Notes under the pieces: generated by a model | What the model saw: only the letters and a program-made list of their open reading frames with translations | Databases searched by the model: none | Told to the model about the DNA's origin: nothing | Program-made: the position numbers and the translations under genes | Shown: positions 22,137 to 32,951 of the stretch, one piece after another | Position numbering within the stretch: the first letter of the stretch is position 1 | Layout of the letters: the number at the start of each line of letters is the position of its first letter | Assembly (NCBI RefSeq): GCF_037975245.1 | Contig: NC_092578.1 | Coordinates: 4,795,501 to 4,859,500 of the forward strand | Direction: 5' to 3' | DNA length: 64,000 nt | Source of the DNA: Apostichopus japonicus | Taxonomy: Eukaryota > Echinodermata > Holothuroidea > Aspidochirotida > Stichopodidae

Positions 22137-24674
22137 ATGGCTTCGCCGTGTGCCCACTGTGGAGGTGCTTCTAGCTCAACTAGCTGTATAGAATTGCTCC
22201 AGCAAAATGGGGATTCTAAAATACTAGGAAGTATTCGAAAGGTATCCGAAAAAATAATTCATTATGATTTTGGCGCAGGCCACAAGGAACATCTCAGTTT
22301 TGACGATGCTAATGAAAGATACATGACTCGTCACTTTCCACAATCTGATGAACCAGCTGTGCACGCTTGTCCTCCTGTATATGAATACGTTCATCCCGGA
22401 GAACCAACAGATATCATAGAGGATTCAAATCCAAAAAAAAAAGTTCAATATTTGAACTTTAACTATGATACGTTGCAAAGAGAGAGGATGGGAGAGGTGG
22501 CAGAAGAAATTGTACTGCGGATGTTTTTGAAAATGTTTGAAAAGCACAAGATATCAGCTTTCATTGTTCACGGATATAATTGGAAAACCAGTTATTTAAA
22601 AAAACTGTTAGCTTTACAACCAAGTTTATCAAAATCGTTCAAGAAGCTGGGAATAAATGAAGGTGAAATTGATTTACTTATTTCAATCCCCCAAAAATGT
22701 TTAATAGTTGTTGAGGTCAAAGCCATCAACCATAAGAATAATTTTACAAACGTCGTGAGAAAAGCGTTTGCACAATGTGGAAAGACGTCTAAATTTTTGT
22801 CATCGGTTGCAAGTGATCTCTATGGTAACAAGAACATTTGGCTGTTGAAAGTCGTGGCATTGCCGTCGGGTTGCAGAGATACTTTGACGGAATTTAATTA
22901 TTGTCGAGTATGTTCTCGTCACATTATCACCGAGAAGGATTTGAACACTGCTAACACATTACACGAATGGTACAAGACCCTAATCGATTTACATAAAACC
23001 GAGTTAGACGACTCTCTTTTCGATTATCTTCTACACAAAAGTTTAATCGAAAGGTTGATAGGTACTGCTTCACTCATGGAAGTGAAACCAGCTAAAGACG
23101 AGAAAACTCCAGAGAGACCACAAAAAGAATCGAGGACAGTTGCCGAATCAATTCAGTGGACTGTTCACCAAATCACAGAAGAACATGGTACAGCCGCCAA
23201 GATTATGTCACGGTCACTGTGGTATCAGTTAACTCCCGAACAACTAGCCGTCGATTTTAAAGACCCTAAGCTGCTGTGGCTAAGTGGTCAACCAGCCAGT
23301 GGGAAGACGGTCTTAGCCTTGTGGAAAATTGACAACATTTTAGAAACTTGTAATAACGAGCCTTTGCCCAGATCTGGCGTAGAAGTAAATACATCTACAG
23401 CCTTAACAGATATCGCAGTATCGCCATCGGGTGCAGATGCTGCAGTTGAGTCACCAGCGGCAGATTGTACATTGAAGGCATCGAGTGCAGATTGTATGGG
23501 TACGTCGTCGACTGCTGGTTGTAGTGCAGAGATCCCATTTGGTTCTGTGGTTTACATCTTTGCCGGTATGACGTCAACTTGTCTGTCGCAAGTCCTAGAA
23601 GGTAAATACCATAATAGAGAGACCACGGGGTGCAAGGTTGTCGTTACATCTCTTCGTAAGTTTTTTTTATCTGAGAATGCAAAGACCACAAGTTCATTTC
23701 ATACGCTGGAAGAATTACCAGTTTTGATCAGCGTCCTACTAGCAAAGCATAAAAATGAAATTATTCATATTTTTATAGATGAATCCCCATTTCTTTTAGA
23801 GGGGCTTAACCATGATAAGTTTGAGGAAGAATGGAGAACCATCTTTGATAGCGAGAGATTAGGTTATGTGTGGTGCATACAAAGTACATACTACAACGAG
23901 TTAGACTCCGGTACTAAAGCTCCTTCCAACTTTCATATGATGCACCTAACATGTGTAATGAGATTGACCAGACAAAACATAGAGTTGGCAAACTTGCTTC
24001 TGAAAGACATAAATATTGACAATAAATTTATTAACAAACCTTTTAGGTCTGGTCACGCTGTAGCAGGAACTTGTCCAGTAATGTATAGAATAAAATGCGT
24101 CTGTGAATGGCCAAAGGATTCATTTATTTGCAAAGATTGTTACGACAAAAGAATCACTTTACTGCTCCAACACGTTTTGAAGGACTTTCAACTTAATACG
24201 CAACTGGCATCGCTTCCTAAGGGTCAGTTCGGAATTAGAGATGCTGTTTTGATTTGTATGGAACTGAAAAAAGTTGCAGACTTACTTGGGCATATCCCAA
24301 CAGAAATTCATTTTGCTGTGGAACGTAACACAGTACCTGGCAAGAATTGTATAACAGTTTGTGAAATCAATACCTTTAGGGGGTGTGAACGATCACTTGT
24401 AATTGTGGACTTCCAACACGCTGCCTGTGACGATTTTAAAATGAAAGAAGCATTAACAAGGGCTTTGGGACAGTATGTGATATTAGACTGTGGTACTTTC
24501 ATTCATGATTGTTATGAGGAACAGATCAAAAAATTGAAATCTGCCGAAGAGAAGGGCATGATTAAGATAAAAGAAATTGAACGTTCTCCAGAGGAACTCA
24601 GTAAACTAAACTCTACTATTATTAGGCATGCAACAAACAGAGGAAAAACCTCAATGGATCTTACAAAGTATTAA
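22137..24674 (+). CDS. gene C: NERD-like nuclease / SF1 helicase fusion protein
   Basis: An intact single-exon frame of 845 codons, ATG in context AGCCATGG, ending at TAA. Layout: CxxC start; CPPVYEY..PGEP segment near residues 75-95; nuclease with GEVAEEIV, D179 in GEIDLL, E193-x-K195 in VEVKAI and KAFAQC; a CRVC pair; Q-motif LTPEQLAV; Walker A GQPASGKT at 384-391; a Ser/Ala/Thr/Asp-rich linker at about 415-470 with repeated A-D pairs; Walker B FIDES with D548-E549; VWCIQS; MRLTRQN; a CVC...CKDC cluster; motif V-like TFRGCERS; motif VI ALTRALGQ with R775. All residues expected for ATP hydrolysis are present, unlike Walker B of gene A. The 3' flank is an AT repeat with an inserted transposon and no close AATAAA. 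The biological role is unknown. Confidence 0.87.
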   Translation: MASPCAHCGGASSSTSCIELLQQNGDSKILGSIRKVSEKIIHYDFGAGHKEHLSFDDANERYMTRHFPQSDEPAVHACPPVYEYVHPGEPTDIIEDSNPKKKVQYLNFNYDTLQRERMGEVAEEIVLRMFLKMFEKHKISAFIVHGYNWKTSYLKKLLALQPSLSKSFKKLGINEGEIDLLISIPQKCLIVVEVKAINHKNNFTNVVRKAFAQCGKTSKFLSSVASDLYGNKNIWLLKVVALPSGCRDTLTEFNYCRVCSRHIITEKDLNTANTLHEWYKTLIDLHKTELDDSLFDYLLHKSLIERLIGTASLMEVKPAKDEKTPERPQKESRTVAESIQWTVHQITEEHGTAAKIMSRSLWYQLTPEQLAVDFKDPKLLWLSGQPASGKTVLALWKIDNILETCNNEPLPRSGVEVNTSTALTDIAVSPSGADAAVESPAADCTLKASSADCMGTSSTAGCSAEIPFGSVVYIFAGMTSTCLSQVLEGKYHNRETTGCKVVVTSLRKFFLSENAKTTSSFHTLEELPVLISVLLAKHKNEIIHIFIDESPFLLEGLNHDKFEEEWRTIFDSERLGYVWCIQSTYYNELDSGTKAPSNFHMMHLTCVMRLTRQNIELANLLLKDINIDNKFINKPFRSGHAVAGTCPVMYRIKCVCEWPKDSFICKDCYDKRITLLLQHVLKDFQLNTQLASLPKGQFGIRDAVLICMELKKVADLLGHIPTEIHFAVERNTVPGKNCITVCEINTFRGCERSLVIVDFQHAACDDFKMKEALTRALGQYVILDCGTFIHDCYEEQIKKLKSAEEKGMIKIKEIERSPEELSKLNSTIIRHATNRGKTSMDLTKY

Positions 24675-24705
24675 TTATTGTGAAATGCCTTTCATGACTA
24701 TATTC

Positions 24706-24707
24706 AA

Positions 24708-24766
<59 letters not shown>

Positions 24767-24786
24767 TATATACATATAAATATACA
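24706..24786. repeat. (AT)n microsatellite downstream of gene C
   Basis: AT repeat beginning about 30 bases after the gene C stop codon. It resumes at 25252-25270 on the far side of the inserted element. Confidence 0.85.
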
Positions 24787-25251
24787 CAGGGATGTGCCCA
24801 CGCGCCCCGTCCAGCACTAACAATTACCGCCCAGCTCTGTCTTAAAAATCGTAAATCCCGCCCAGCACTATTTTCATCCATCCCGACATTCCTGACAATA
24901 TATTCAACATAACTTTGGCCTAGCCTATGCCAAAATCATTTAGACTAATAATGCATCAGTTACGCAAGCGAGAAACATAACTTGCGGCTCTCAATCGGTC
25001 CCTTGTAAAATCTCTTTGAAACAAACTAATAACTTTCACCAGGTACGTTATATATTTCACTAAAAAACAAAATTAAAAAAATGTAAATTGTTAGCAATAC
25101 TAGTTCTTGTGTATGTGCTTGAAAAGCTACACAAGTGCCAGCATTTGGCATCTGAGCACCTTCAAATATAGAAAAATTTCTTTTTCTAAGACCCCTCCCC
25201 GGGACGACGTTCAATATACCCGACACTCAGGATATCCTGGGCACATCCCTG
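24787..25251. mobile_element. 465-bp DNA-transposon MITE inserted in an AT repeat
   Basis: The perfect 14-base inverted ends CAGGGATGTGCCCA (24787-24800) and TGGGCACATCCCTG (25238-25251) bound a non-coding element. (AT)n lies on both sides, so the target duplication cannot be resolved. CAGGG ends are common in hAT-type elements; the assignment is tentative. Confidence 0.7.
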
Positions 25252-25323
25252 ATATATATATATATATATAAATAATTGAAATTGTAGTGAGTTTGAAAAT
25301 CCAGAACAGTGAAAAAATTTCCA

Positions 25324-25394
25324 GCCTCTACCGGGATTCGAACCCGGGCCTCCGCTTTAAATGCGGACACCCTTACCAACAAAGCTATGGTCAC
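25324..25394 (-). ncRNA. tRNA-like sequence, degenerate
   Basis: On the minus strand it has an A-box TAGCTTTGTTGG, a well-paired anticodon arm (TCCGC / loop ATTTAAA / GCGGA), and a T-arm CCGGG TTCGAAT CCCGG with a perfect B-box GGTTCGAATCC. The acceptor stem pairs at only about 4 of 7 positions, and the loop would give anticodon TTA, which would read a stop codon. A tRNA pseudogene or SINE head is more likely than a working tRNA. Confidence 0.55.
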
Positions 25395-26297
25395 TGATTG
25401 AATTTTCAGAAGTTTGAAAACAGTAATCCACTGTAGGCACTTGTCACCTGTAATAAACAATGTAGTTCTGTCCCGAATAAAAAAATAAATGAATAAAAAA
25501 AAGAAGGAAATTGAATTATACATGAGATGAACTGAATTATGGACATTAATGAAATATTTTTCTCTATAGCTTCACTTCAATGTCACATTAAGAAAGATAG
25601 ATGGACATACATAGATGCCGATGTACATGTGTCCACCTGTGTCTTGTTTTTGTTTCAGTGAGCCTCTGCAGAAGATCATGCTATATTGTAGGATCAAAAC
25701 ATCCGAGGCCCTCTAAGTTTTACATCTCATTATTTTATTATTATTATTTTTTATTATATATATTTGTGTAGCTATTCTTTTTTCAGTAGTTTTATTCTTT
25801 TATGTACTCATTCTGCTCCTTGGCAGTTGACGAAAATAAACTATGCTCCCAACAACACACGTTTACTTTCTTATTTGAGTATTTCCCAAGGATTAACATA
25901 AGCCAACATAAGCTCATTTGAAACACTACCCATGTGATGGTCGTGAAAGAAACCTTATACGAAACATTCTCTCTTCAACAAGTGTCTCAGAGAATTACGA
26001 GGCAGGCATGCCTGCAATTTTCACACCCATTCCTAAACGTCCCCAACCGATCAACGAAAGTGTTCCTCAGCATGTGACCACTTGCCCAAATACCGAGGGA
26101 GGTACAGCGACACTTTTTGAAAATACCCCGTCATTTAACTAAAATAAGGAAATAAATAAATGAAGTTGAGAAACTAATTGGGGCTCTGTGGTGCCATTAA
26201 TTGGTAGATTCGCTTATTAATTAGATCTCCTTTCTAGCACAATGATATGAACATGGTAACTTTCAAACGAGTCAATTTATGTTTTTGGGTATGTGTG
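25395..26297. other. gene-free stretch
   Basis: AT-rich and without a supportable gene. AATAAA motifs occur near 25454, 25480-25495 and 25834. The last could end a transcript reading out of gene C, but nothing else supports that. Confidence 0.4.
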
Positions 26298-26622
26298 CAG
26301 GGGCATAGGAGCCGGGGGCACGTGCCCCCCCCCCGACATTTTTCCAAAATAGCAAATGTGCCCTACTGGCAAATAAAATGTGCCCCTTTGATGAAGAATT
26401 GTCTTTTGGATATATCTTAAGCCTTTGTTAATTTTAATATTTTATTTTAATTATTCACATGCACCATAATAGTATTGATAGCATACTAACACATCATATA
26501 TATTTAAGTGATATGACCGGTGTGTATCGGTTCATAGCATAATGAGTGGTGGTTGTGGAATGAGAAAGTGCCCCTCTGATGTTGTGCCCCCCCCCCACTT
26601 TTTGGAAGCTTCCTACCCCCTA
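26298..26622. mobile_element. G/C-run-bearing MITE-like element
   Basis: It begins with GGGGCATAGGAGCC and a GGGGGCACGTGCCCCC block and ends with GTGCCCC runs, then CTTCCTACCCCCTA. The ends are only roughly inverted repeats. The inner text (GTGCCCCTTTGATGAAG and GTGCCCCTCTGATG) resembles the TTAA element at 14113-14714 (GCCCCTCTAATGAAGTG), suggesting related families. Confidence 0.35.
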
Positions 26623-28159
26623 TGTGTGTGTGTGTTTTGGGGAGGGGATCGGGGTCGTTCATAATCTTTGTGCTATCACGATGGTTAAGCTTTCTTGTCC
26701 TTCCAAAAAGGAGAGATTGAAGAAAAAATCCGTGTTATGTAGCATTCTGTAAGCAAACCCTCTTTTATAAGAAATTTCTAGTTCCCTCGAATACATCATA
26801 ATGGCCTATGCGCAGTGAAACCATGTAGAAAGTAAAACACAAAGAATAAAAACAACAAATACCTTAAGTAATGTGGGTTGAGACGAAGCAATTATCACTG
26901 GATTATAATAGACCATTGAAGATACCCCTTTTCCCAAATGTCTGAATGAAGACAATGAATGTAACAATCTCAGTTGAAAACAACAGTTTTCGTTATGCGT
27001 GTTGCTTCCAAACCACCGTAGAATGGTTGGTTTATTAAAGTATTTATAGCCCATGATGTCATAAGAATCAGCCTGAACGTTGACCGGTTTCACTTTAAGC
27101 TGGATTAATTAAATGTTTTTTAATCTGCTGTTTTGAAAATATTCTTCATAGCTATAACACATTTCTTTTTCATAGGTTTTTTAATAATGATGAATGTACG
27201 AGAATTGTTTTGAAAGAAAACTCCTTTTTGTTAAATTCTCAATCGATTAGCTAGTAACATCGTTGGGGGAAGGACATCACCCATTTAATCAACCAACCCT
27301 GACGTCACTTCACTCACAAAACAACTAAAGCTTTCGTCACAACATATTTGTCGTCTGGCCGCCGTGCTTTCAACGAATATAGGTTACCGGCTAGGCTAGT
27401 ACTACTACGAGTAAAGTAGTAATTAGTAAATACAACAAAAATGGAGTGTGCTCTCTTGAAGACAACAATGGCCAGTGTAACTATCGAAAACATGGTAATC
27501 AATTCTTTGGTGCTTATAAATGTAGGTCTAATGTTATAATTTGGACAACACAGTAGGTAGCCTATCACACGTAGGCCAGGCCTACGCCTAGCCTATATTT
27601 ACATTAAATAAAAAATGAAGGCCTAACTTAGCATACCAAGTACAAGAACTTACAAAGGCTACAGTAGCAATGCACGATAGGCCTAGTTTATGAAACGACT
27701 CAGTGGACCTAAAGCGAAACGCCAATTTCTTCAAATAATCAGTGGATTGGAAGGAATGTACTCATTCTTACCACTTTTACTAAACAAAAGAGATCATGAC
27801 CACAACTTACAAGCAGATGGTGGTCCCATAATTGATGCACTTAAGGTTAAGGATTTGATCAACGATGGCTATCAACGAAAATTTCCAAATCACTCAACTA
27901 TGTGCATTTTCCATATGTGTAGTTCCTCAGAAATGCAATGATCTCGAAATACATATTGTTCTGTGTCTACGCAACGTACTATTGAGTAGAGTTTCACCAC
28001 TAAATTTTTATCTGCAAGGCTATGTCAAGTTCTTTCATACACCAAACTAGACAAATTCGTCACAAGCTAAATGTAACTTTTGTGTAAGTAGGGTTGTACA
28101 TCTGACTCTGGATGATGTTTGCTATGCTCTAAGCTCAGTCAGGTTCGAAGGGAGTAGTG
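26623..28159. other. gene-free stretch
   Basis: No recognisable gene. The frame at 27690-27941 (ATG start, 83 codons) is free of low-complexity sequence but matches no family I know and has no splice or promoter context. Confidence 0.4.
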
Positions 28160-28167
28160 GTATCTGG

Positions 28168-29813
28168 TAGGGTTGGGCAATATATCGAAAATTATTATTA
28201 TCGCGATAATTTTTTTTCAAGACGATATTTTTTGAGGATTGAACAAATGACGATAATTTCTTGTGAAAGAAATTTGAAATAGATGTAGAAAAAAAATTCT
28301 CCGTTTTATGTGTAAATGTTCTTCTAGCATTCCATGGTTAAGAAAGTTGAAAAGAAATATTTTATCAACTTCATTTACTGACTTTTGAACTTCGTAAAAA
28401 CCCGTTCTTTACAACATTGACTGTATAGAGAACAAAACTCTGAAAATCAGTAGAGAAATTACCAATTGTGTACGAAAAGTAAGTTGGTACACCTTTCTAA
28501 TTTTACGAAAGATCGAGCAAAATACTTTCGAAAAATTCACGCGAAACTGGCATATCGTGCTAAATGCAACAAGTGTCATGTAAACAAGGCTCTAGTACAC
28601 CCATTTATGAATAAACCAGAAGACCACATCTGGTGTAAAGCGGGGGAAAGAAAGTATTTTCTAGAATTCCCAAGAAAAAAATAATAATAACATCCTACCA
28701 TAGTTAAGTGTATAGTAAATAGCCTAACCACTTCGTCGGTTACAGATCTCACGTAACAACAAAAACACAACAAATTGTATTTTGTGAAGTTGACGATTTC
28801 TACAAGGACATGGAAACAATATTTAGCATTAAGTTAATCACGCCTGGTGGCCTAAAACATGGAATTACAAGGTTTACTTTCATAAAGATGGCCATACTGT
28901 AGCTATTGGGGCCTTGATATCGTGCTATGTCTGTATGGTATAGACTGTGCCTCGTGTATCATGGGGAATAGATTGTTTTGTTCATGCGGAGGAGTCGGTT
29001 GGCTTGAGGTGTGTTTTACTTACCTTAATGTTACGGGGATATTTACCTACTTTCCTTGAACGTCTAAGATAATATTTCGCATAACTTTACGGATCCTTTA
29101 CTGACTGACCTAATTAATTCTAGAGTGGAGCCAAAAATGTTTACTCCATGAAAAGTTTTTGGAACCGTGCCAAAAATGTTAACAAACAGGTGTTAGACAG
29201 GGGGTTTGTTTTGCAAGGTACCTGAGAAAATTTGAAGCACATTGTAGCCTACCATGATATTTAAGTACCGTTAAACACTGCAGTTGTAAACTGATTGTTA
29301 GGCAGTCTAGAAACAGGGCTTTGCCGAACGTAGTTTGTTTCATAATATCGACAGATTTGTAAGTTAAACTTTATAAAGATTGTAAGACGATTAATTCTCT
29401 TTTCATTTTATCACATAATATAGCTACTCTAACTTGTCATTTTAAAACTTTCATCAGTTTCGTGACAATTTAAATTCATAAAGTTAGTCAGTATTTTGAA
29501 TCCTCAATTGCGAATTTTTTATCGCCAGACACGCAAAAATACTTAACTTTTCCGGGGGCCTTTGCCCCTGGACCCCCCACAAGGGGTTCCACCCCTTGAC
29601 CCCAACGGGGCTCTAAGGCGGGCCCTGAACCCCACGCCATTATGCTCGGTGTGTTTGCTGCGCGAAAACACCGGTGGGAAATCGGCAGTTGTTTTTAGTG
29701 TGTTCGCGAACACACTAAAAACAACAAGAAAAAATTATCGTAATTATCGAAATATCGCGATAATTTTTGAACTATTTATCGTGACATTAAAAAGCAAATA
29801 TCGCCCAACAATA
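28168..29813. mobile_element. hAT-like non-autonomous transposon with 8-bp target duplication
   Basis: The ends TAGGGTTGGGCAATATATCG (left) and the reverse complement of the right end, TATTGTTGGGCGATATTTGC, are imperfect inverted repeats. The 8-bp direct repeat GTATCTGG lies immediately outside both ends (28160-28167 and 29814-29821), the length expected of hAT insertions. The subterminal sequence is rich in ATTATCG/CGATAAT motifs at both ends. There is no transposase frame; the 28466-28684 frame is unrecognised. A GC-rich insert-like patch lies at 29550-29645. Confidence 0.8.
29688..29725. repeat. perfect 38-bp palindrome
   Basis: The 19-base arms GTTGTTTTTAGTGTGTTCG and CGAACACACTAAAAACAAC abut with no spacer, inside the hAT-like element. 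An imperfect inverted repeat (GGTGTGTTTGC / GCGAAAACACC) lies just upstream at 29649-29673. Confidence 0.9.
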
Positions 29814-29821
29814 GTATCTGG

Positions 29822-30762
29822 TTGAGGTAATTTTGATTACTTTTAGGGAGTAAGATTTCCAACTGCCAAAAATATATGCAAAACTGGGGGAAGGGTGTTA
29901 AAAGCTTTAAAAAACAAAACCACAATTTGATCAGCATGTACCTGAAAGGGATTTAAACTCATGAAATATGTAACACTGCTTGTACACTGAAGAAAGTTAA
30001 GGATATGTGCTGTATCGTTGCTAGTAAGAAATGGAAAGTGCGTAAATTACTAAGATGCGTCATTTATGAAGCCTTTACTATATAACATTTCCTGAAAGTT
30101 TGATCACTCTCTATCAAGAGGAATGCAAACACACAGCTCAGTGAAAGTCAGATTTAACGAGATACAGTATGAACTTCATATACGCGAAACTGTATTTCAG
30201 TTAACCTTTTAAGTTGTAACATACTGTACAGTAGCAGTACAAATTGAAAATAAATATTACCAGACTTGACTGCATCTCAATGCCATTCAGAAATATTTAT
30301 TTGATTGCCATGTAATTCTACATAGTTTCAAGTTTATTAAAACATCCAGTATAAATACATAAAAGTACATACATAAGATGTTAAAACATAGAGTTATTTA
30401 GTTTAAACGGTTCAACAGCAAGGACAATATGTACTGTATGATAATACATCTAAAGTTGATTTTGAGGTACAACACCCTGAATAAAATAGCAGCCCGATAA
30501 ATAAAAGAAATTTTATATTGTACAGTTTGAAACTTTGGTGTTGTGGTCCTATTCCTCCAATTGTAACTGGCCTATTCTGTCGAAGATGTGAGTTCAGCTC
30601 ATAAAGCGGGTGGTTCTTTTCTCTATGAATGCTCAGCACCTTGTATCATAGTTTTTCTCACTTGGTGGTATGTAGACCCTCATATTTAATATTAATATTT
30701 AAAAAATAATTTCTTTAGATTTCTTGGGGTTCAGTTGTAAACTCTATTGTATCACAGTCAGT
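29822..30762. other. gene-free stretch
   Basis: AT-rich, with no coding, RNA or repeat feature that I can support. Confidence 0.4.
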
Positions 30763-32951
30763 TAGTGTTTGCACGGGGTATCTGACGCGATACTACCCGG
30801 TTCCTAATTTATTACCCGAATCCTACGCAAAGTGTGAATTTTTTGCAAACCGATGGTAAGGCAAGATTTTCCAATTGACTTAGTGTGGTGTTAGGCAGAG
30901 AGAAAGATACTATTCAAGAGAAGAGACCTAACACAGGCTAGCGACGGAAGTGAAAGTAGTCCTACAGTAGGCCTAACGGTCGTAAACATAACAGAGAGAT
31001 TTGATTGGCGCATGATCTGTTGGGCCGGGCTTGCAAATTTTGATTGAAGTTTGTAGAATCTAGGGACTTGTTAATAAATCTGTCAATTTATTCAGCTACA
31101 AAAACGACAGTTAAGTCAATAAAAATAATGAATATTGATATGGAAATTGCAAAGAACGGTGTCATTTTCACTCAGCTTGCAGTGCAGTTAGCTGGAAAGG
31201 TGTCGTAGTTTAAATTTGGCAATGTAGTACTGAGACTTTAAATCTTAAATCTGGCTGTTTGTAGAAAGAATTAGTTTGGTTGAATTTCTGACATCAGGTC
31301 TGGTACAGTAGCTGGATGGATAGGCTAGGCTACAGGAAACAAAACAAAAATTGCCAAGCAATTGCCAGGACTCCATCCCATATGGAACTTTTTTTACGGT
31401 TGGCTTGGAATTTAAGATCTTTTTTTATGTTTACAGTTCATCATGATTTTCAATGTTTGTCATCTGAAAAATAGAAAAAATTGACATAGTTTTGACAGTA
31501 CTAGGAAACAAATCTGATAAGTTACCCTGAATAACACAGCAATTTAGTGACAAATTGAATGTCCAGATTAAGCTTAGTTTGTCTGGAGACTTTAAATTGT
31601 CTAGTTATATAAATTTTCTTTTTATCCAATGCAGTATTTCATTCCCATAAGATTTCACTTAATTTTTGTAATGTATTACTGTGTGCATAGGTTCTCTGGG
31701 TTCTGTAGCCAGGGCATTTGGGCAGTTGTGCTCAGTAATGTTACACTAGAGAAGGAAAAGAGTTTGCGTCCCATAAAAAAAGCTTATGTCCCGATTGAAC
31801 ACCAATTGCGCTTGTATGACCTATAAATTTACTAGTGTATTTGTAAAGATGTGATTGTATCACTGACTATACTTGGTGAATGCTCTACGCAAAATAACCT
31901 ATTGGGCAGATGCTTAGGTGTTAGTTTCAGCAGATTCATTTGCATACTTGTCCAAAAATCGGGAACCGGGTACCCGAGGGCCGTTACCCGTCGGGTATCC
32001 GGGTACCCGAAAAAAAATTGTTTACCCTTGTGTATCACGATTTTCAAGAAATTACATATTGGATGCTGTAATAAATGCATTATATTCTCTACTGACAATG
32101 TTTTCATGTTCAAATACGTAGGTGTAAGATAAGGTATAAAACCCTCCTCAATAATATTTATTTGCTTTTGTTTCTTTCATTAACTTGTTAATAAAGTAAT
32201 TATTTAATTATTATTAGCATTACTACTAACATCGCACTGCCGCCGCTGCTTATGCTTGCTCGTGCACGTCTATTGGATCAAACCATATAAATATCCAATT
32301 TAGTTGTTACTACTATTATGCAGGCCCAGGGTTCGCATTTGCCGCGATATTGCGTGATTCGCGCAAAGTGATCGCATTTGGAATAAACGATTAGTAAAAA
32401 GCCACTTGCGATTTCTATTTCTTAGTTATCCCGTCTACAGTATAATCCATAAAAATCTCATAAAATTCCTTGTCAGCCTTTCCATCTATGAAATAAACGA
32501 ATGAGTAAATAATTATTTCTTCCACATGGTAGCCTAACACCACACTAAGTCAATGAGAAATCTAGCTTAGCCTACCATCTGTTTATTTACTGAAGTTGTG
32601 ACGCAGTTATAAGACATCCATGGAATACTTTCGTTGCTGTTACGTTCGACCACATGGTTGCCTAACACCACACTAAGTCAATGGGGGTAATCTAGCCTAG
32701 CCATCTGTTTATTAGCTGAAATTGTGACGCAGTTATAAAATATCCATGGAAAACTTTCGTTATTGCTGTTATCTTCGACCACATGGTAGCCTAACAACAC
32801 ACTAAGTCAATGGGAAATCTGCCTAACCATCGGTTTGCATTTTTTAATTTTTTAAATCACACTTTGCGTAGGATTCGGGTAATAAATTAGGAACCGGGTA
32901 GTAACACGTCGGGCGGGTACCCGGTTACTCGGATAACCCGTGCAAACACTA
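30763..32951. mobile_element. 2.2-kb transposon with long inverted ends
   Basis: The left end (30763-30898) and right end (32793-32951) are inverted copies. They share TAGTGTTTGCACGGG, then ACTACCCGGTTCCTAATTTA, TTACCCGAATCCTACGCAAA, CAAACCGATGG and GACTTAGTGTG in the same order. The right end holds about 30 extra bases rich in GGGTACCCGG. The right inner part carries 2.5 tandem units of about 128 bp. A similar GGTACCCG block sits centrally at 31962-32010, perhaps a nested relative. I see no transposase and no clear target duplication. hAT-like is a guess from the TAGTGTTTGC ends. Confidence 0.7.
32523..32835. repeat. 128-bp tandem repeat, about 2.5 units
   Basis: Units start at 32523, 32651 and 32780 with CACATGGTAGCCTAACACCA. 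Each carries ACTAAGTCAATG, GACGCAGTTATAA and ATCCATGGAA. It is subterminal in the right end of the 30763-32951 element, whose left end has only part of one unit. Confidence 0.85.

Noticed and set aside
27690-27941. 83-codon ATG-started frame
   Set aside because: Composition looks plausible but I recognise no family and no flanking gene structure; not enough to call a gene.
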